Below, in pieces: positions 25,336-34,782 of a stretch of 64,000 bases of DNA (position 1 is its first letter; each line of letters starts with the position of its first letter). The DNA comes from Paenibacillus soyae (GTDB lineage Bacteria; Bacillota; Bacilli; Paenibacillales; Paenibacillaceae). Location of the stretch: the NCBI RefSeq assembly GCF_024623455.1, contig NZ_JANIPJ010000022.1, forward strand, positions 61,369 to 125,368. The letters run 5' to 3'. The notes below the pieces were generated by a model that was not told the origin of the DNA, did not search any database, and was given only the letters and a program-made list of their open reading frames with translations. The position numbers and the translations under genes were made by a program.

Positions 25336-26031
25336 ATGGAAACGAAAGTAAAACAATTAATAGAGCAAGGACGCGTCTTTCAGTATCGCGAGACGGGCTT
25401 GGAAACGGCGCCGCCCGTTATCGCGCTCCATGCCTTAGGGCAAAACGGGGAAGCATGGAATGTCGTAGCGGCCGAATTGGGACAACATTTCCGCGTTTTC
25501 GCGCTCGATCAACGGGGACACGGCGGCAGCGAGAGAACGGGCGTCTATTCGTTCGAGCTCATGCGCGACGATCTTCTCGTTTTCGCGGACGCTTTGGGTC
25601 TGGAGCGCTTCATCCTCATCGGGCATTCCATGGGCGGAACGGTTTCCTTCCTGTTCTCCGAAGCCTATCCCGATCGGGTCGAACGATTGGTCATCGAGGA
25701 TTCGCCGCCTCCCTTCAGAAGCGACAAACTGGACATTCCGAGAGACCCGCCGGCCGGTCCGCTGCCCTTCGACTGGTTCGTCATCCCGTCCATTCTTAGG
25801 CAGCTTAACGAACCGGACCCCGAATGGTGGGAGCGTCTTGACCGGATCGCGTGCCCGACCCTGATTATCGGAGGCGGTTCGAACAGCCCCATTCCGCAGC
25901 ATAAATTAAAGGAAGCCGCCGGGTTAATCCCAAGCGGCGAGTTCGTCACGCTGGAAGGCGGAGGGCATTTCGTGCATGAGACGAAGCCCCAAGAGTTTGT
26001 AGCCGCCGTGAGAAAATTTCTAAACGCATAA
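25336..26031 (+). CDS. Alpha/beta-fold hydrolase
   Basis: A 231-residue cytoplasmic hydrolase. The nucleophile elbow is GHSMGG with Ser98, and the probable catalytic His is His211 in GGGHFVHE. The oxyanion region reads HALGQNGEAW and the strand-4 motif is DQRGHGGSE. The shape is that of small esterases, lactonases or C-C hydrolases; the substrate cannot be told. AGGGGATGG precedes the ATG. It is co-transcribed with the TetR gene and followed by a terminator, so the two form a small self-contained operon. Confidence 0.9.
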   Translation: METKVKQLIEQGRVFQYRETGLETAPPVIALHALGQNGEAWNVVAAELGQHFRVFALDQRGHGGSERTGVYSFELMRDDLLVFADALGLERFILIGHSMGGTVSFLFSEAYPDRVERLVIEDSPPPFRSDKLDIPRDPPAGPLPFDWFVIPSILRQLNEPDPEWWERLDRIACPTLIIGGGSNSPIPQHKLKEAAGLIPSGEFVTLEGGGHFVHETKPQEFVAAVRKFLNA

Positions 26032-26064
26032 CTACGGATCCGCTCGGGCCATGTGCGCGAGCGC

Positions 26065-26099
26065 GAGGGGCCGCCGTCGATCGTACGGCGGCCTCTTTC
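26065..26099 (+). terminator. Intrinsic terminator after the hydrolase
   Basis: GAGG-G-GCCGCCGT (26065-26077) pairs with ACGGCGGCCTC (26085-26095) over a short loop with one bulged G, followed by a short T-run. Confidence 0.7.
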
Positions 26100-26235
26100 C
26101 GTCCGAAGGAGCGCAGCCGCTTCGCTTTAATACAACCCCATAAAGTTTAACATTCCCCCCGTCCAATTCGAAACAAGATGAGGTAGTATGGAGGTAGGCA
26201 ATTACGAACGCAAACCACCTTCAGGAGGCGATTCC

Positions 26236-27876
26236 ATGTTTCGCGCGCTAATCGTTGACGATGAATACGAAATTCGCGAAGGTTTACGCAATCGCTTTCA
26301 TTGGACGGGCTTCGGCCTCTCGGAGGTCGACGTGGCGGACGACGGCGATACGGCGCTGACGCTTGCGCTGGCCCGAAGACCCGATCTGATCGTGACGGAT
26401 ATTAAGATGAACCGGATGTCGGGGCTGGAATTTCTGCGCGCGCTTTCGTTGATTGAAGACTATTGTCCGGAGACGGTCGTCATCAGCGGGTACGACGATT
26501 TCGAGCTGGTGAAGCAGGCGATGCAGATCGGAGTGCTGGACTATATTCTGAAGCCCATCAACCTGGAGGAGCTGGAGCAGATCGTCCGCCGGTCGGTCGA
26601 ACGGATCGAACGCAAGAGGCGGGAGAAGCAGAACGAGCAACTGATGAAAAACCAGATCCGGTTCGCCATTCCGAAAATGCGGGAGGAGCTGCTGCGGGAA
26701 ATGTTCGAGCAGGAGTTCGACCCGTACAGGGAGTCGAGGAGGATGCACCGCCTGCAGTCGCTGCAGCTCGAATGGATGGCGGAGCAGCCGATGCTGCTCG
26801 CCATGATCGAGGCGGACGACTTGAAGGCGATCGAGAACCGCAGCCCGAAGGAGAAGGAGCTGGTGCTGTTCGGCATCGGCAACGTCGTGAACCAAACGCT
26901 CGAGGAGGAATACCCGGATCCCTACGCGCTCTGCATGGACCGCAGCGGACGATGGATCGTGCTTCTCAGCTGCGCGAGATCCGGTCAAGCCGAGCTTGCC
27001 CGAGGCATCGCGCAGCTATGCATCCAACGGATTAACGAGTTCGTCAAGGTTCAGGCAAGCGCGGGCATGCGCACGGCGCCCGGCAAGCTGGAGCATCTGC
27101 ACGACATGTTCGTCGAAGCCGCGAGCGTCCTGGAGCAGAAAGCGGTCTACGGCGGCAACCGCCTATTCACGGAGCAAGGTCTGTACGAGGACGGCGAGCA
27201 CGCGGATTTGTCGCTCTCGGAGCCCGACGAGGTGCTCGATTTGATCAAATACGGATCGGACGCGGACATCGGCGCCGCGATGGACAGCTTCGTCGAGATG
27301 GTCAAGACCTGGAAGCTGACCCAGCTTCGCGATATTCAGCAGAACATCTTCGAGTGGCTGTTCGAGGTGTTCCGCCGATCCGCGTCGTCCGGCCTCTCGA
27401 GCAGAAGCTGGGGCGGCAATCCGATCGCGGTGTGGGAGCAGCTGGAGCAATACGATACGCTGCAATCGCTTCGCGTGCAGGCGGAGAAGTTTCTGCTCTC
27501 CCTCGCCGAGGATTACCGGAAGCAATCGGCGAATCCGAGCCAGATCGTCATCGAAGCGGAGAAGATAATCCGGCGCGATTACGCGGAGCCCCTGTCGCTT
27601 CAGAGCGTGGCAACGGCCGTGCACGTGACGCCCGTGTGGCTGAGCAAGCTGTTCAAGAAAGAGAAGCAGAAGACGTTCCTCGAATACCTGACGGATATCC
27701 GGATCGAGAAAGCGAAGGACATGCTGGCCGATATTCAATACAAGGTGTATCAAATTTCGTACGAGGTGGGCTACAAGGATCCCGTTCATTTCTCCAAGCT
27801 GTTCAAGAAGCAGGTCGGCTGCACGCCGAAGGAATACCGCAGGCAGCGCGGGATCGCGGAAGAGGGGGAGGGATGA
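26236..27876 (+). CDS. Response regulator with AraC-type DNA-binding domain (YesN-like)
   Basis: A 546-residue regulator. ATG 26236 follows AGGAGG at 26223-26228. The receiver domain begins FRALIVDDEYEIREG; the acidic pair is Asp8/Asp9, the phosphorylation site is Asp55 in LIVTDIKMN, and the conserved Lys is in DYILKPINLEE. A long linker domain (about 130-440) separates it from the C-terminal AraC helix-turn-helix pair, with SLQSVATAVHVTPVWLSKLF and YQISYEVGYKDPVHFSKLFK. Its natural partner is the YesM-like kinase encoded at 30852, on the far side of a divergent alpha-mannosidase gene. It probably controls that mannosidase and the importer at 32867-36336. Confidence 0.92.
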   Translation: MFRALIVDDEYEIREGLRNRFHWTGFGLSEVDVADDGDTALTLALARRPDLIVTDIKMNRMSGLEFLRALSLIEDYCPETVVISGYDDFELVKQAMQIGVLDYILKPINLEELEQIVRRSVERIERKRREKQNEQLMKNQIRFAIPKMREELLREMFEQEFDPYRESRRMHRLQSLQLEWMAEQPMLLAMIEADDLKAIENRSPKEKELVLFGIGNVVNQTLEEEYPDPYALCMDRSGRWIVLLSCARSGQAELARGIAQLCIQRINEFVKVQASAGMRTAPGKLEHLHDMFVEAASVLEQKAVYGGNRLFTEQGLYEDGEHADLSLSEPDEVLDLIKYGSDADIGAAMDSFVEMVKTWKLTQLRDIQQNIFEWLFEVFRRSASSGLSSRSWGGNPIAVWEQLEQYDTLQSLRVQAEKFLLSLAEDYRKQSANPSQIVIEAEKIIRRDYAEPLSLQSVATAVHVTPVWLSKLFKKEKQKTFLEYLTDIRIEKAKDMLADIQYKVYQISYEVGYKDPVHFSKLFKKQVGCTPKEYRRQRGIAEEGEG

Positions 27877-27882
27877 ACGAAA

Positions 27883-27915
27883 GCCGGCCGCAGACATGTA
27901 GCGTCAGCGGCCGGC
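27883..27915. terminator. Hairpin between convergent response regulator and GH38 genes
   Basis: GCCGGCCGC (27883-27891) pairs perfectly with GCGGCCGGC (27907-27915) around a 15-base loop, in the 57-base gap between two convergent stops. There is no clear T-run on either strand. Confidence 0.5.
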
Positions 27916-27933
27916 CGGTCTATTAAAAGCAGG

Positions 27934-30693
27934 TTAGCAGGAGCGTTCGCCGGTCGAACCCGACGGGGATAATCCCAGCGTGACGATCTCGCAGCCCCGT
28001 ATCGGAACCGAGTCCGTGGCTAGCACGCCCTCGTCTTCTTCCAGAATGTTGCTGCGGTAAGCTCTGGATGGAACCGCGCCGGGATCGAGAGCGAGCGTCG
28101 CGGAAGCGCCGCCGAGATTGTACCAGCGGGCCATCAGGTCGCCGCTTGATTCGCCAACCTTCAAATTCGAGAAAGCGAGCGCGTCCCCTTGCCAGCGGAG
28201 AAAATCATGCTCCGGGGCAAGCTCGCCGCTATGCAGGCCGCAGCGGACGAACGTCGCCGGCACCTGGTACCGGTAAGCTTCGCGGTAAGCGTCGAACCGC
28301 CGATCCGCGCCGCCATGCGGGATAAGCATCCACTCCGCTTCCTGGATGCCTAGGCATTGCGCCTCCGGCGTCGGGAACACGCCCCAGTCGCCAAGCTCGC
28401 CGACGGCGCGGAGCAAGGTGACGGCGATCGTGGCGCGCCCGTCGCGAAGCACCTCGTATTCGTTCAGTCCCTTGGTCGCGACCGTCAACCCGCGGCTTGC
28501 GTCATGAACGTCGACGAACGCCGACATATGCTGGCAGTTGCTCGGGTTCTTCCATTCCTTCTCCGGCCAGTTGCCGCGCTCGGCGACCTCGAAGATGGAG
28601 TCCGCATAATGGACCGCGGCGGCCGAGTCCGACGGCAGCAGCACGCGCAGCCGGTGATCCTTGGACCGGTTGTCGATGCGGGCGTGAACCTGCACGCCGA
28701 CTCCCGTTCGTTCCAGACTGACGCGGGTCAGAATGCGCAGCGGCGCGAGCTTCGCCGAGCGCCGGGCTTTGCGGTCGCGGTAATCGACCATCGCCGCGAT
28801 TTCCGCGGCGAGCGTCTCGTCCGCGCTTTCCGGCACGAGCAGCTCGTGCGAGATTTCGAAGGCGGCCCGGTAAGGCGTGTCCTCGACGATGCGGATGCCG
28901 GCCGAGGCGCCGGCCGACGTGATCGGCGCATCGCCTTCGGGCGAGCGGAACAAATATTCGTTGCCGACGTCTCCAACGTTCTCGTAAACGCCGAGCCCGT
29001 TATACGATTGTCCGTTCCGTTTGTCCAGCAGGGAGAAGCTTCCGTCGTCCGCGAAATCGACGCGCAGGCTGTCGTTCTCCATCGCGCGTTCGCCGGCGAT
29101 CAGGCTTCGTTCCCGCGAGCCAACCGACGCCGGCGCGACTTCGCCGGAAATCCAGGCGAACGTCGAATAGCCCATGGACGGCAGGACGCCGGTCTCGAAT
29201 GTAAGCCGTACCGCCCGGGCCATATACGGCTGGCGGAATTTGTCCTTCGGCAGCTCGTAGCCGAACCGGACGCCGAGGTCTTCGGCCGTGACGTCCAATC
29301 TCTCGCCGCGCGCGTTAACGAGATAGCCGACTCCGGTCGTTCTCTGCTCCACCTCCCGCATGACCGAGGCGGGATTCTCGCTTTGCTTGAAATAACGATG
29401 CGACCATTCGACCTCGACCGTAACGACGGAAGGGCCTTCGTAGCCGCTCGTGTTCCATACGGCGAACGGTGCGGCCGATTGCCCGAATGCGGCGAAGCAG
29501 CCCGTATCGATGCGCGAGGCAACGAAAGCCGCCGATTCGGCCGAAAGCGCTTTGGCGACTTCGGCGCTTTTGGCGAAGCGGGTCAGCATCTCGTGATAAA
29601 CCTCGTCGACGCTGCAGCCGCAGATGCTGTCATGCGGGTGATTCTGCATCAGCGTTTTCCAGGCGTATTGCAGCATGGCATGCGGATAAGGCCGGCCAAG
29701 CTTGTGCGCGATGGCCGCGAGCGGCTCCGCGATCTTCTCGAGAAGCGTCTGGCCCCGCTGATTCCGCTGCTTGATATAGACGCGGGCGGAAGCCGTGCCG
29801 ACGAGCGTGAACCAGCCGTCGGTCCGCTGGCCCCGCAGCTCGCCTTTGGCGATGCTGAGATGGTCCGGCAGCTCGGATCGTAAGGCCTCGACGTACTCGT
29901 CGAAGCTCGAGTGGACGAACTCGTAATCCGGATAGAGGTCCCGCGCGACGCGGAGCGCCTCGGACAGATTCGTCTGGACGGGCTGATGGTCGCAGCCGTT
30001 CATGAGCAGCAAGTGCGGAGTGGAGGCGAACTGCTCGGCTCTCGCGAGCCGGTGATCCCAGTAAGCGGTCGCTTCGGCGGGATCCACGGGAATCTCCATT
30101 CCGTTGTTGTACCAGTTCGCGAACAGGATGCCGAGCACGGCCGAGCCGTCCGGGGATTGCCAGACGAGCTCGGAGTACGGCGATTCCAGTCCGCCGACGT
30201 CCTCTTCTACCTGGTTATTGAAGCCCGTCGCCCGGACGCCCCTGCCGAAGACGGCCGTGCCGATGCCCGCCTGCCGCAGCAGCTGCGCGGCCTGGCCCAT
30301 GTTGCCGAACGAATCGGGGAAGTAGCCCAGCTTCGATACCGGGCCGAACTTCGCGGCTTCCCGGTGTCCGATCTGCAGATTGCGGACGTTGGCTTCGGAG
30401 CTCGTCAGAAATTCGTCCTGAAGGACGTACCAAGGGCCGAGCGAAAGCTTGCCTTCGTCCACCAATCGCTGAATGATCTCGCGCCTCTCCGGATACACCT
30501 GCAAATAATCGTCGACGACGATCGTCTGCCCGTCCAGGTAAAAGCTGCGAAATTCGGGATCGTTCGCGAACGTATGCAGGAGCGCGTCCATCGTTTCGAT
30601 CAGCTTGACGTGATGCGCCTCGTAAGGCATGTACCACTCGCGGTCCCAATGCGTGTGGGAGATGACGTGAACCGTTTTTTTGGAAGCGGTCAT
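27934..30693 (-). CDS. GH38 alpha-mannosidase
   Basis: A 919-residue cytoplasmic enzyme. The N-terminal HVISHTHWDREWYMPYE carries zinc ligands His15 and Asp17. The nucleophile and zinc ligand Asp127 is in GYFPDSFGNMGQ. The later LLMNGCDHQP segment contributes another ligand His. The C-terminal beta-rich domains are typical (EYEVLRDGRATIAVTLLRAV). Bacterial relatives hydrolyse alpha-mannosides, sometimes phosphorylated ones (MngB). AGAGGAAC precedes the ATG at 30693. It is transcribed away from the sensor kinase and importer genes, sharing a 158-base control region with them. It probably degrades imported mannose-containing oligosaccharides. Confidence 0.92.
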   Translation of the reverse strand: MTASKKTVHVISHTHWDREWYMPYEAHHVKLIETMDALLHTFANDPEFRSFYLDGQTIVVDDYLQVYPERREIIQRLVDEGKLSLGPWYVLQDEFLTSSEANVRNLQIGHREAAKFGPVSKLGYFPDSFGNMGQAAQLLRQAGIGTAVFGRGVRATGFNNQVEEDVGGLESPYSELVWQSPDGSAVLGILFANWYNNGMEIPVDPAEATAYWDHRLARAEQFASTPHLLLMNGCDHQPVQTNLSEALRVARDLYPDYEFVHSSFDEYVEALRSELPDHLSIAKGELRGQRTDGWFTLVGTASARVYIKQRNQRGQTLLEKIAEPLAAIAHKLGRPYPHAMLQYAWKTLMQNHPHDSICGCSVDEVYHEMLTRFAKSAEVAKALSAESAAFVASRIDTGCFAAFGQSAAPFAVWNTSGYEGPSVVTVEVEWSHRYFKQSENPASVMREVEQRTTGVGYLVNARGERLDVTAEDLGVRFGYELPKDKFRQPYMARAVRLTFETGVLPSMGYSTFAWISGEVAPASVGSRERSLIAGERAMENDSLRVDFADDGSFSLLDKRNGQSYNGLGVYENVGDVGNEYLFRSPEGDAPITSAGASAGIRIVEDTPYRAAFEISHELLVPESADETLAAEIAAMVDYRDRKARRSAKLAPLRILTRVSLERTGVGVQVHARIDNRSKDHRLRVLLPSDSAAAVHYADSIFEVAERGNWPEKEWKNPSNCQHMSAFVDVHDASRGLTVATKGLNEYEVLRDGRATIAVTLLRAVGELGDWGVFPTPEAQCLGIQEAEWMLIPHGGADRRFDAYREAYRYQVPATFVRCGLHSGELAPEHDFLRWQGDALAFSNLKVGESSGDLMARWYNLGGASATLALDPGAVPSRAYRSNILEEDEGVLATDSVPIRGCEIVTLGLSPSGSTGERSC

Positions 30694-30735
30694 GGCGGCA
30701 GTTCCTCTTTTCTTAAATAAGGATAGACATTACAG

Positions 30736-30746
30736 CTACAGTGTAG
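30736..30746. promoter_or_regulatory. Small perfect palindrome in the GH38 / kinase divergent region
   Basis: CTACAGTGTAG is a perfect 11-base palindrome 43 bases upstream of the GH38 start. It could be a regulator half-site, but short palindromes also occur by chance. Confidence 0.25.
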
Positions 30747-30851
30747 TTAATCGCTTGGCGAACCCGCAATGAGGCGATCGCGTCCTTTGCGGGGGCAATC
30801 TTGGCTTCCGGCAGCCGGGTCATCACATTGAAGGAGAGGGGGCGGCCGCCC

Positions 30852-32669
30852 ATGAACAAATGGTCGCTGCAGCTGGCATCGTCGTTCCGCAACAGAGTGA
30901 TCCTAATCTTCTTCGTCATCATTCTGGTTCCGTTCCTGTTGTTCGCGTATTATTCGCACATCAAGGCGATCGAGGGCATATCGGGCACGAACACGAAGAT
31001 GACGATGAGCTACCTGCTGCAGACGAGGAAAAATTTCGAAATGTACTTGGAGACGTTGAACGGCCAGATTAACGATCTGATCGGGCAGAAGCAGCTGCAG
31101 GATCTGCTCGAGCGCGAGCCGGAGAGCGGGGCGGAGGAGGAGGATTTTGCCGTCGACATGCTGACTCTGATGAGCCAGGAGGCGAAGACGATCGACGCGT
31201 TCCGGGTGAAGGTGCTCCCGCTTGATCCGGGCGCCTTCCCATCGTACATGAGCACGCTCGGCGAATCCGGCAGCATGGCGGATCTCGACTGGTTCCAGCG
31301 CTCGAAGAACGTCGTCAGTCCGAGCTGGTATTTGTGGATGCCCAAGCAAGGGGAATACGCGAAGCCGCTGCTCGCGTACGTCAAGCGGTTCACGGGGCTG
31401 TACGATCAGGAGCCGAGGGGGCTTATCGTGACGGAGGTGACGGAGGATTATTTGCGCCGGTATTTCGCGTCGTCCGAGGAGCTGAAGGATCAGAAGTTGC
31501 TGCTCGTCAGCGGGGACGGCATCGTCCACTACGATTCCGCGTCGAACGAATGGACGGGACAGCCCTTTCCGTCCGCTTCGTTCGTGGAATTCATGGGCGA
31601 GGGCGATCAGGGCTCGCGATCGCTTACGATCGGCGGCGAGGAATATTTGGCCGATTACGTGGCGATGCCGAGCCGTCCCTGGACTATTGTCAGCCTGACG
31701 CCGCTTCGCGAGCTCGCCGGGACGATCGATCAGATTAACCGAATGCTCGTTATTTTCATTATTTTGTACGTCATCTGCTGCATCGGGGTGTTGTTCTATA
31801 TTACGTCAAGGTTCACGCAGCCGATCGCGCATCTCGTAAGGCTCATGCGCAAGCTGGAATCGGAAAATCTGCAGTATCTGGTGCCCTGGTCCTCGCGCAA
31901 CGACGAGGTCGGCTGGCTGTACCGCGGCGTCGGCAGCCTCGTCCGCCGCATCGAAGGGCTGATCGAGGAGGCTTCGATGTCCGAACGGAGGAAGAAGGCG
32001 CTTGAATTTCAAGTGCTCAGCCATCAAATCAACCCGCATTTCCTGTACAACACGCTGGAATCGATCCGGTGGAAAGCGGAGAATCACGGCCGGAGCGATA
32101 TTAGCGAGATGGTGTCGGCGCTTGGCAACCTGCTGAGGCTCAGCCTCAACCAGGGCCGGGAGATTACGACGCTGCGCCGCGAGATAGAGCAGGTGAAAGC
32201 GTACGTCCTGATCGAGCAGGCGCGCATGGGCCAGGCGATCCGGATTATTTATTCGCTCGAGCCCGAGGTGATGGACCTGCCGTTCCTGCGGCTCCTCCTG
32301 CAGCCGCTGATCGAAAACGCGATTCAGCACAGCGTGCGGGGCAACTTCGACAAAGGCAAAATCATGATCGCTTCGCGGCTCGAGGACGGCGATATCGTCA
32401 TCGACATTGCCGACAACGGCGCCGGCATTCCGCCGGAAATATTGGCGGACCTGCAGAAGGAGCAGCCGGAGGAGGAGCGATATTCCGCCGCGCGGAGGGG
32501 CGTGGGCCTGCGCAACGTAAACGACCGGCTGCGGTTATACTTCGGCGACCGGTACAGGCTGACGTTCGAGACAGGCCCCGGCATCGGCACCAAAATTACG
32601 GTCCGGCATCCGGTGCTGGAGGATGGCGACAGACCGGATCCGTCATCGGACGGACCTAAGAAGATATAG
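30852..32669 (+). CDS. Sensor histidine kinase (YesM-like)
   Basis: A 605-residue membrane kinase. ATG 30852 is preferred over ATG 30801 because GGAGAGGGGG lies upstream and the first membrane segment (ILIFFVIILVPFLLFAYY) then starts near residue 17. An extracellular sensor domain of about 260 residues follows, then a second membrane segment (LVIFIILYVICCIGVLFYI), HAMP and the His_kinase domain. The phospho-acceptor is probably His396 in HQINPHFLYNTLES. The ATPase domain has DNGAGIPPE and RGVGLRNVNDRL. It should sense an extracellular sugar signal and phosphorylate the regulator encoded at 26236. The importer genes follow downstream. Confidence 0.92.
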   Translation: MNKWSLQLASSFRNRVILIFFVIILVPFLLFAYYSHIKAIEGISGTNTKMTMSYLLQTRKNFEMYLETLNGQINDLIGQKQLQDLLEREPESGAEEEDFAVDMLTLMSQEAKTIDAFRVKVLPLDPGAFPSYMSTLGESGSMADLDWFQRSKNVVSPSWYLWMPKQGEYAKPLLAYVKRFTGLYDQEPRGLIVTEVTEDYLRRYFASSEELKDQKLLLVSGDGIVHYDSASNEWTGQPFPSASFVEFMGEGDQGSRSLTIGGEEYLADYVAMPSRPWTIVSLTPLRELAGTIDQINRMLVIFIILYVICCIGVLFYITSRFTQPIAHLVRLMRKLESENLQYLVPWSSRNDEVGWLYRGVGSLVRRIEGLIEEASMSERRKKALEFQVLSHQINPHFLYNTLESIRWKAENHGRSDISEMVSALGNLLRLSLNQGREITTLRREIEQVKAYVLIEQARMGQAIRIIYSLEPEVMDLPFLRLLLQPLIENAIQHSVRGNFDKGKIMIASRLEDGDIVIDIADNGAGIPPEILADLQKEQPEEERYSAARRGVGLRNVNDRLRLYFGDRYRLTFETGPGIGTKITVRHPVLEDGDRPDPSSDGPKKI

Positions 32670-32719
32670 AAGGCAGCTCCCTCCGCGATGCAATGGTCGT
32701 TGCGCAGCCTGACAAAATA

Positions 32720-32757
32720 GCCCCGGTCCCCTGTCCTTGTTGGAGGGGGGCCGGGGC
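32720..32757. terminator. GC-rich hairpin between kinase and importer genes
   Basis: GCCCCGG (32720-32726) pairs with CCGGGGC (32751-32757), extended by CCCC/GGGG. No T-run follows on the plus strand, while TATTTTG follows on the minus strand. It may attenuate transcription from the kinase gene into the importer operon. Confidence 0.45.
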
Positions 32758-32866
32758 TTGCTATGTCCAAGCCAAATCTGCACCACAAAGGATAAGATTC
32801 GCTCATGGCGGCCGGATGACCGCGTCTTGTACGATTAGGTCATCACGAACCGGAAAGGAAAACGCC

Positions 32867-33793
32867 ATGAAACTACACGGAGTATTTCGGGAACTGGCGC
32901 GCAACCGCACGCTTCTGCTCATGTTTCTGCCCGTCGCTGTGTTGCTCTTCTTGTTCAACTATTTGCCGCTTGCGGGTCTCGTCATCGCCTTCAAGGATTT
33001 CGATTTCGTCCAAGGCATATTCGGCAGCGACTGGATGGACCCGTTGCTCGATAACTTCGAATACTTGTTTTCGTCCGACGCGGCGTACAGGGCAATCCGC
33101 AACACCATTCTGCTGAACGCGCTGTTCATTATCGTCGGGCTGATCTTCGAGGTCGGGCTCGCTCTGCTGCTGAACGAGATTCGGAACAAATATTTTAAGC
33201 GGGTCGCGCAATCGCTCACCTTCCTGCCGTTCTTCATCAGCTGGATCGTCGTCGGCGTCTTCGCCTACAACCTGATGAACTACGAGAACGGCGCCATTAA
33301 CCGGATGCTCGAGTGGGTCGGCATGCAGCCGGTCGATTTCTACAGCGAAGCGGGCCTCTGGCCGCTCATCCTGACGATCGCAATCCGGTGGAAGGTGACG
33401 GGGTACGGCACAATCATTTATTTGGCCGCCCTCACCTCGATCGACAACTCGTATTACGAGGCGGCCTCCATCGACGGGGCCAGCAGATGGCAGCAAATCC
33501 GCTACATCAGCATTCCGATGCTGAAGCCGACGATCATCATTCTGACGCTGCTGGCGGTAGGCCGCATCATGAACGCGGATTTCGGCATGTTCTACGCCAT
33601 GGTCGGCGACGCCTCGCTGCTGTTCCCGACGACGGACGTCATCGATACGTTCGTGTACCGGAGCCTTCGCAAATCGGGCGACATCGGCATGGCCTCCGCG
33701 GCCGGCTTCATGCAATCCATCGTCGCGTTCGTGCTCGTCATCGGCAGCAACTACGCCGCACGCAAAATCGACAAGGACTCGGCGATCTTCTAG
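32867..33793 (+). CDS. Sugar ABC importer permease (LplB-like)
   Basis: A 308-residue permease. ATG 32867 has AAAGGAA upstream and gives the usual LplB-like start; upstream in-frame codons would run through the hairpin region. The sequence FNYLPLAGLVIAFKDFDFVQ is characteristic of LplB-type subunits. The EAA loop is EAASIDGASRWQQI near residue 200. It pairs with the next gene product. LplABC-type importers often take up oligosaccharides of complex glycans and are typically controlled by YesM/YesN-like pairs, as seen here. Confidence 0.92.
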   Translation: MKLHGVFRELARNRTLLLMFLPVAVLLFLFNYLPLAGLVIAFKDFDFVQGIFGSDWMDPLLDNFEYLFSSDAAYRAIRNTILLNALFIIVGLIFEVGLALLLNEIRNKYFKRVAQSLTFLPFFISWIVVGVFAYNLMNYENGAINRMLEWVGMQPVDFYSEAGLWPLILTIAIRWKVTGYGTIIYLAALTSIDNSYYEAASIDGASRWQQIRYISIPMLKPTIIILTLLAVGRIMNADFGMFYAMVGDASLLFPTTDVIDTFVYRSLRKSGDIGMASAAGFMQSIVAFVLVIGSNYAARKIDKDSAIF

Positions 33794-33827
33794 CGCCGGC
33801 CGAAACCGCAAAGGAGGAACTCCATCC

Positions 33828-34721
33828 ATGAACACCGCCGCAGCGAAAAAGCCGTCCGCCGGCCAGCTTATCATCGTCGTCGCCATCTCCCTGTTCAGCT
33901 TGTCGTGCCTGTTCCCGTTCATAATGGTCATCTCGGGCTCGCTCAGCACGGAGAAGGACATTATGGATTACGGCTACACGCTTATTCCTAAATCGGTGAC
34001 GTTCGATTCGTACCGCATCCTGCTGCTCGGGTCCAATCGGATCATCGACGCCTACGGCATCAGCATTCTGGTTACGGCCGCCGGCACGGCGCTGTCCGTC
34101 TTCGTCACGAGCATGGGCGCTTACGTGATGGCTAGAAGATCGTTCAAATACCGCAATATCCTGTCCGTCTACGTGATCATCACGATGCTGTTCAACGGAG
34201 GACTCGTCCCTTGGTACATCATCTGCGTCCACTATTTGAATCTGAAGGATACGCTTTGGGCGCTCATCCTGCCGATGCTCGCGAACGCGTTCAACATGTT
34301 CCTGATCCGCAACTTCATGCTGTCCATACCGGAGGATCTGCACGAATCGGCCAAAATGGACGGGGCGGGGGAGTTTCTCATCTTCTACCGCCTCATCGCG
34401 CCGCTGGCCGTGCCGGTGCTCGCGACCGTCGGCTTGTTCGTCGCCCTCAGCTACTGGAACGATTGGTTCCTAGGCCTGATGTTCGTCGACAAGCAGGAGC
34501 TGCAGCCGCTTCAGCTGCTGCTGCGGACGCTCGTCTCGAACGTCGAGTTTCTGAAGAGCTCCAGCAACGCGGCGGCGATGCAGCGCATCTCGGCGCAAAT
34601 TCCGTCGGAGTCGATCAAGATGGCGCTTACCGTCGTCACCATCGGGCCGATCATTTTCCTGTACCCGTTCGTGCAGCGGTTTTTCGTCAAGGGGCTGATG
34701 GTCGGCGCCGTCAAGGGCTAG
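33828..34721 (+). CDS. Sugar ABC importer permease (LplC-like)
   Basis: A 297-residue permease with AAAGGAGG before the ATG. The segments MVISGSLSTEKDIMDYGYTL, MLFNGGLVPWYIICVHYLNL and YPFVQRFFVKGLMVGAVKG are typical of LplC/YtcP-type subunits. The EAA-type loop reads ESAKMDGAGEFLIF. It partners the preceding permease and the lipoprotein encoded 61 bases downstream. Confidence 0.93.
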   Translation: MNTAAAKKPSAGQLIIVVAISLFSLSCLFPFIMVISGSLSTEKDIMDYGYTLIPKSVTFDSYRILLLGSNRIIDAYGISILVTAAGTALSVFVTSMGAYVMARRSFKYRNILSVYVIITMLFNGGLVPWYIICVHYLNLKDTLWALILPMLANAFNMFLIRNFMLSIPEDLHESAKMDGAGEFLIFYRLIAPLAVPVLATVGLFVALSYWNDWFLGLMFVDKQELQPLQLLLRTLVSNVEFLKSSSNAAAMQRISAQIPSESIKMALTVVTIGPIIFLYPFVQRFFVKGLMVGAVKG

Positions 34722-34782
34722 TCTGGCTATTCCGGCGCAAGCCGTATAGTATAAATTTATCTGTTAAGGGGAGAGGTTCATC

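Noticed and set aside
28357..29883. 508-codon plus-strand open frame inside the GH38 gene
   Set aside because: It is antisense to a well-conserved mannosidase with intact catalytic residues and has no ribosome binding site.
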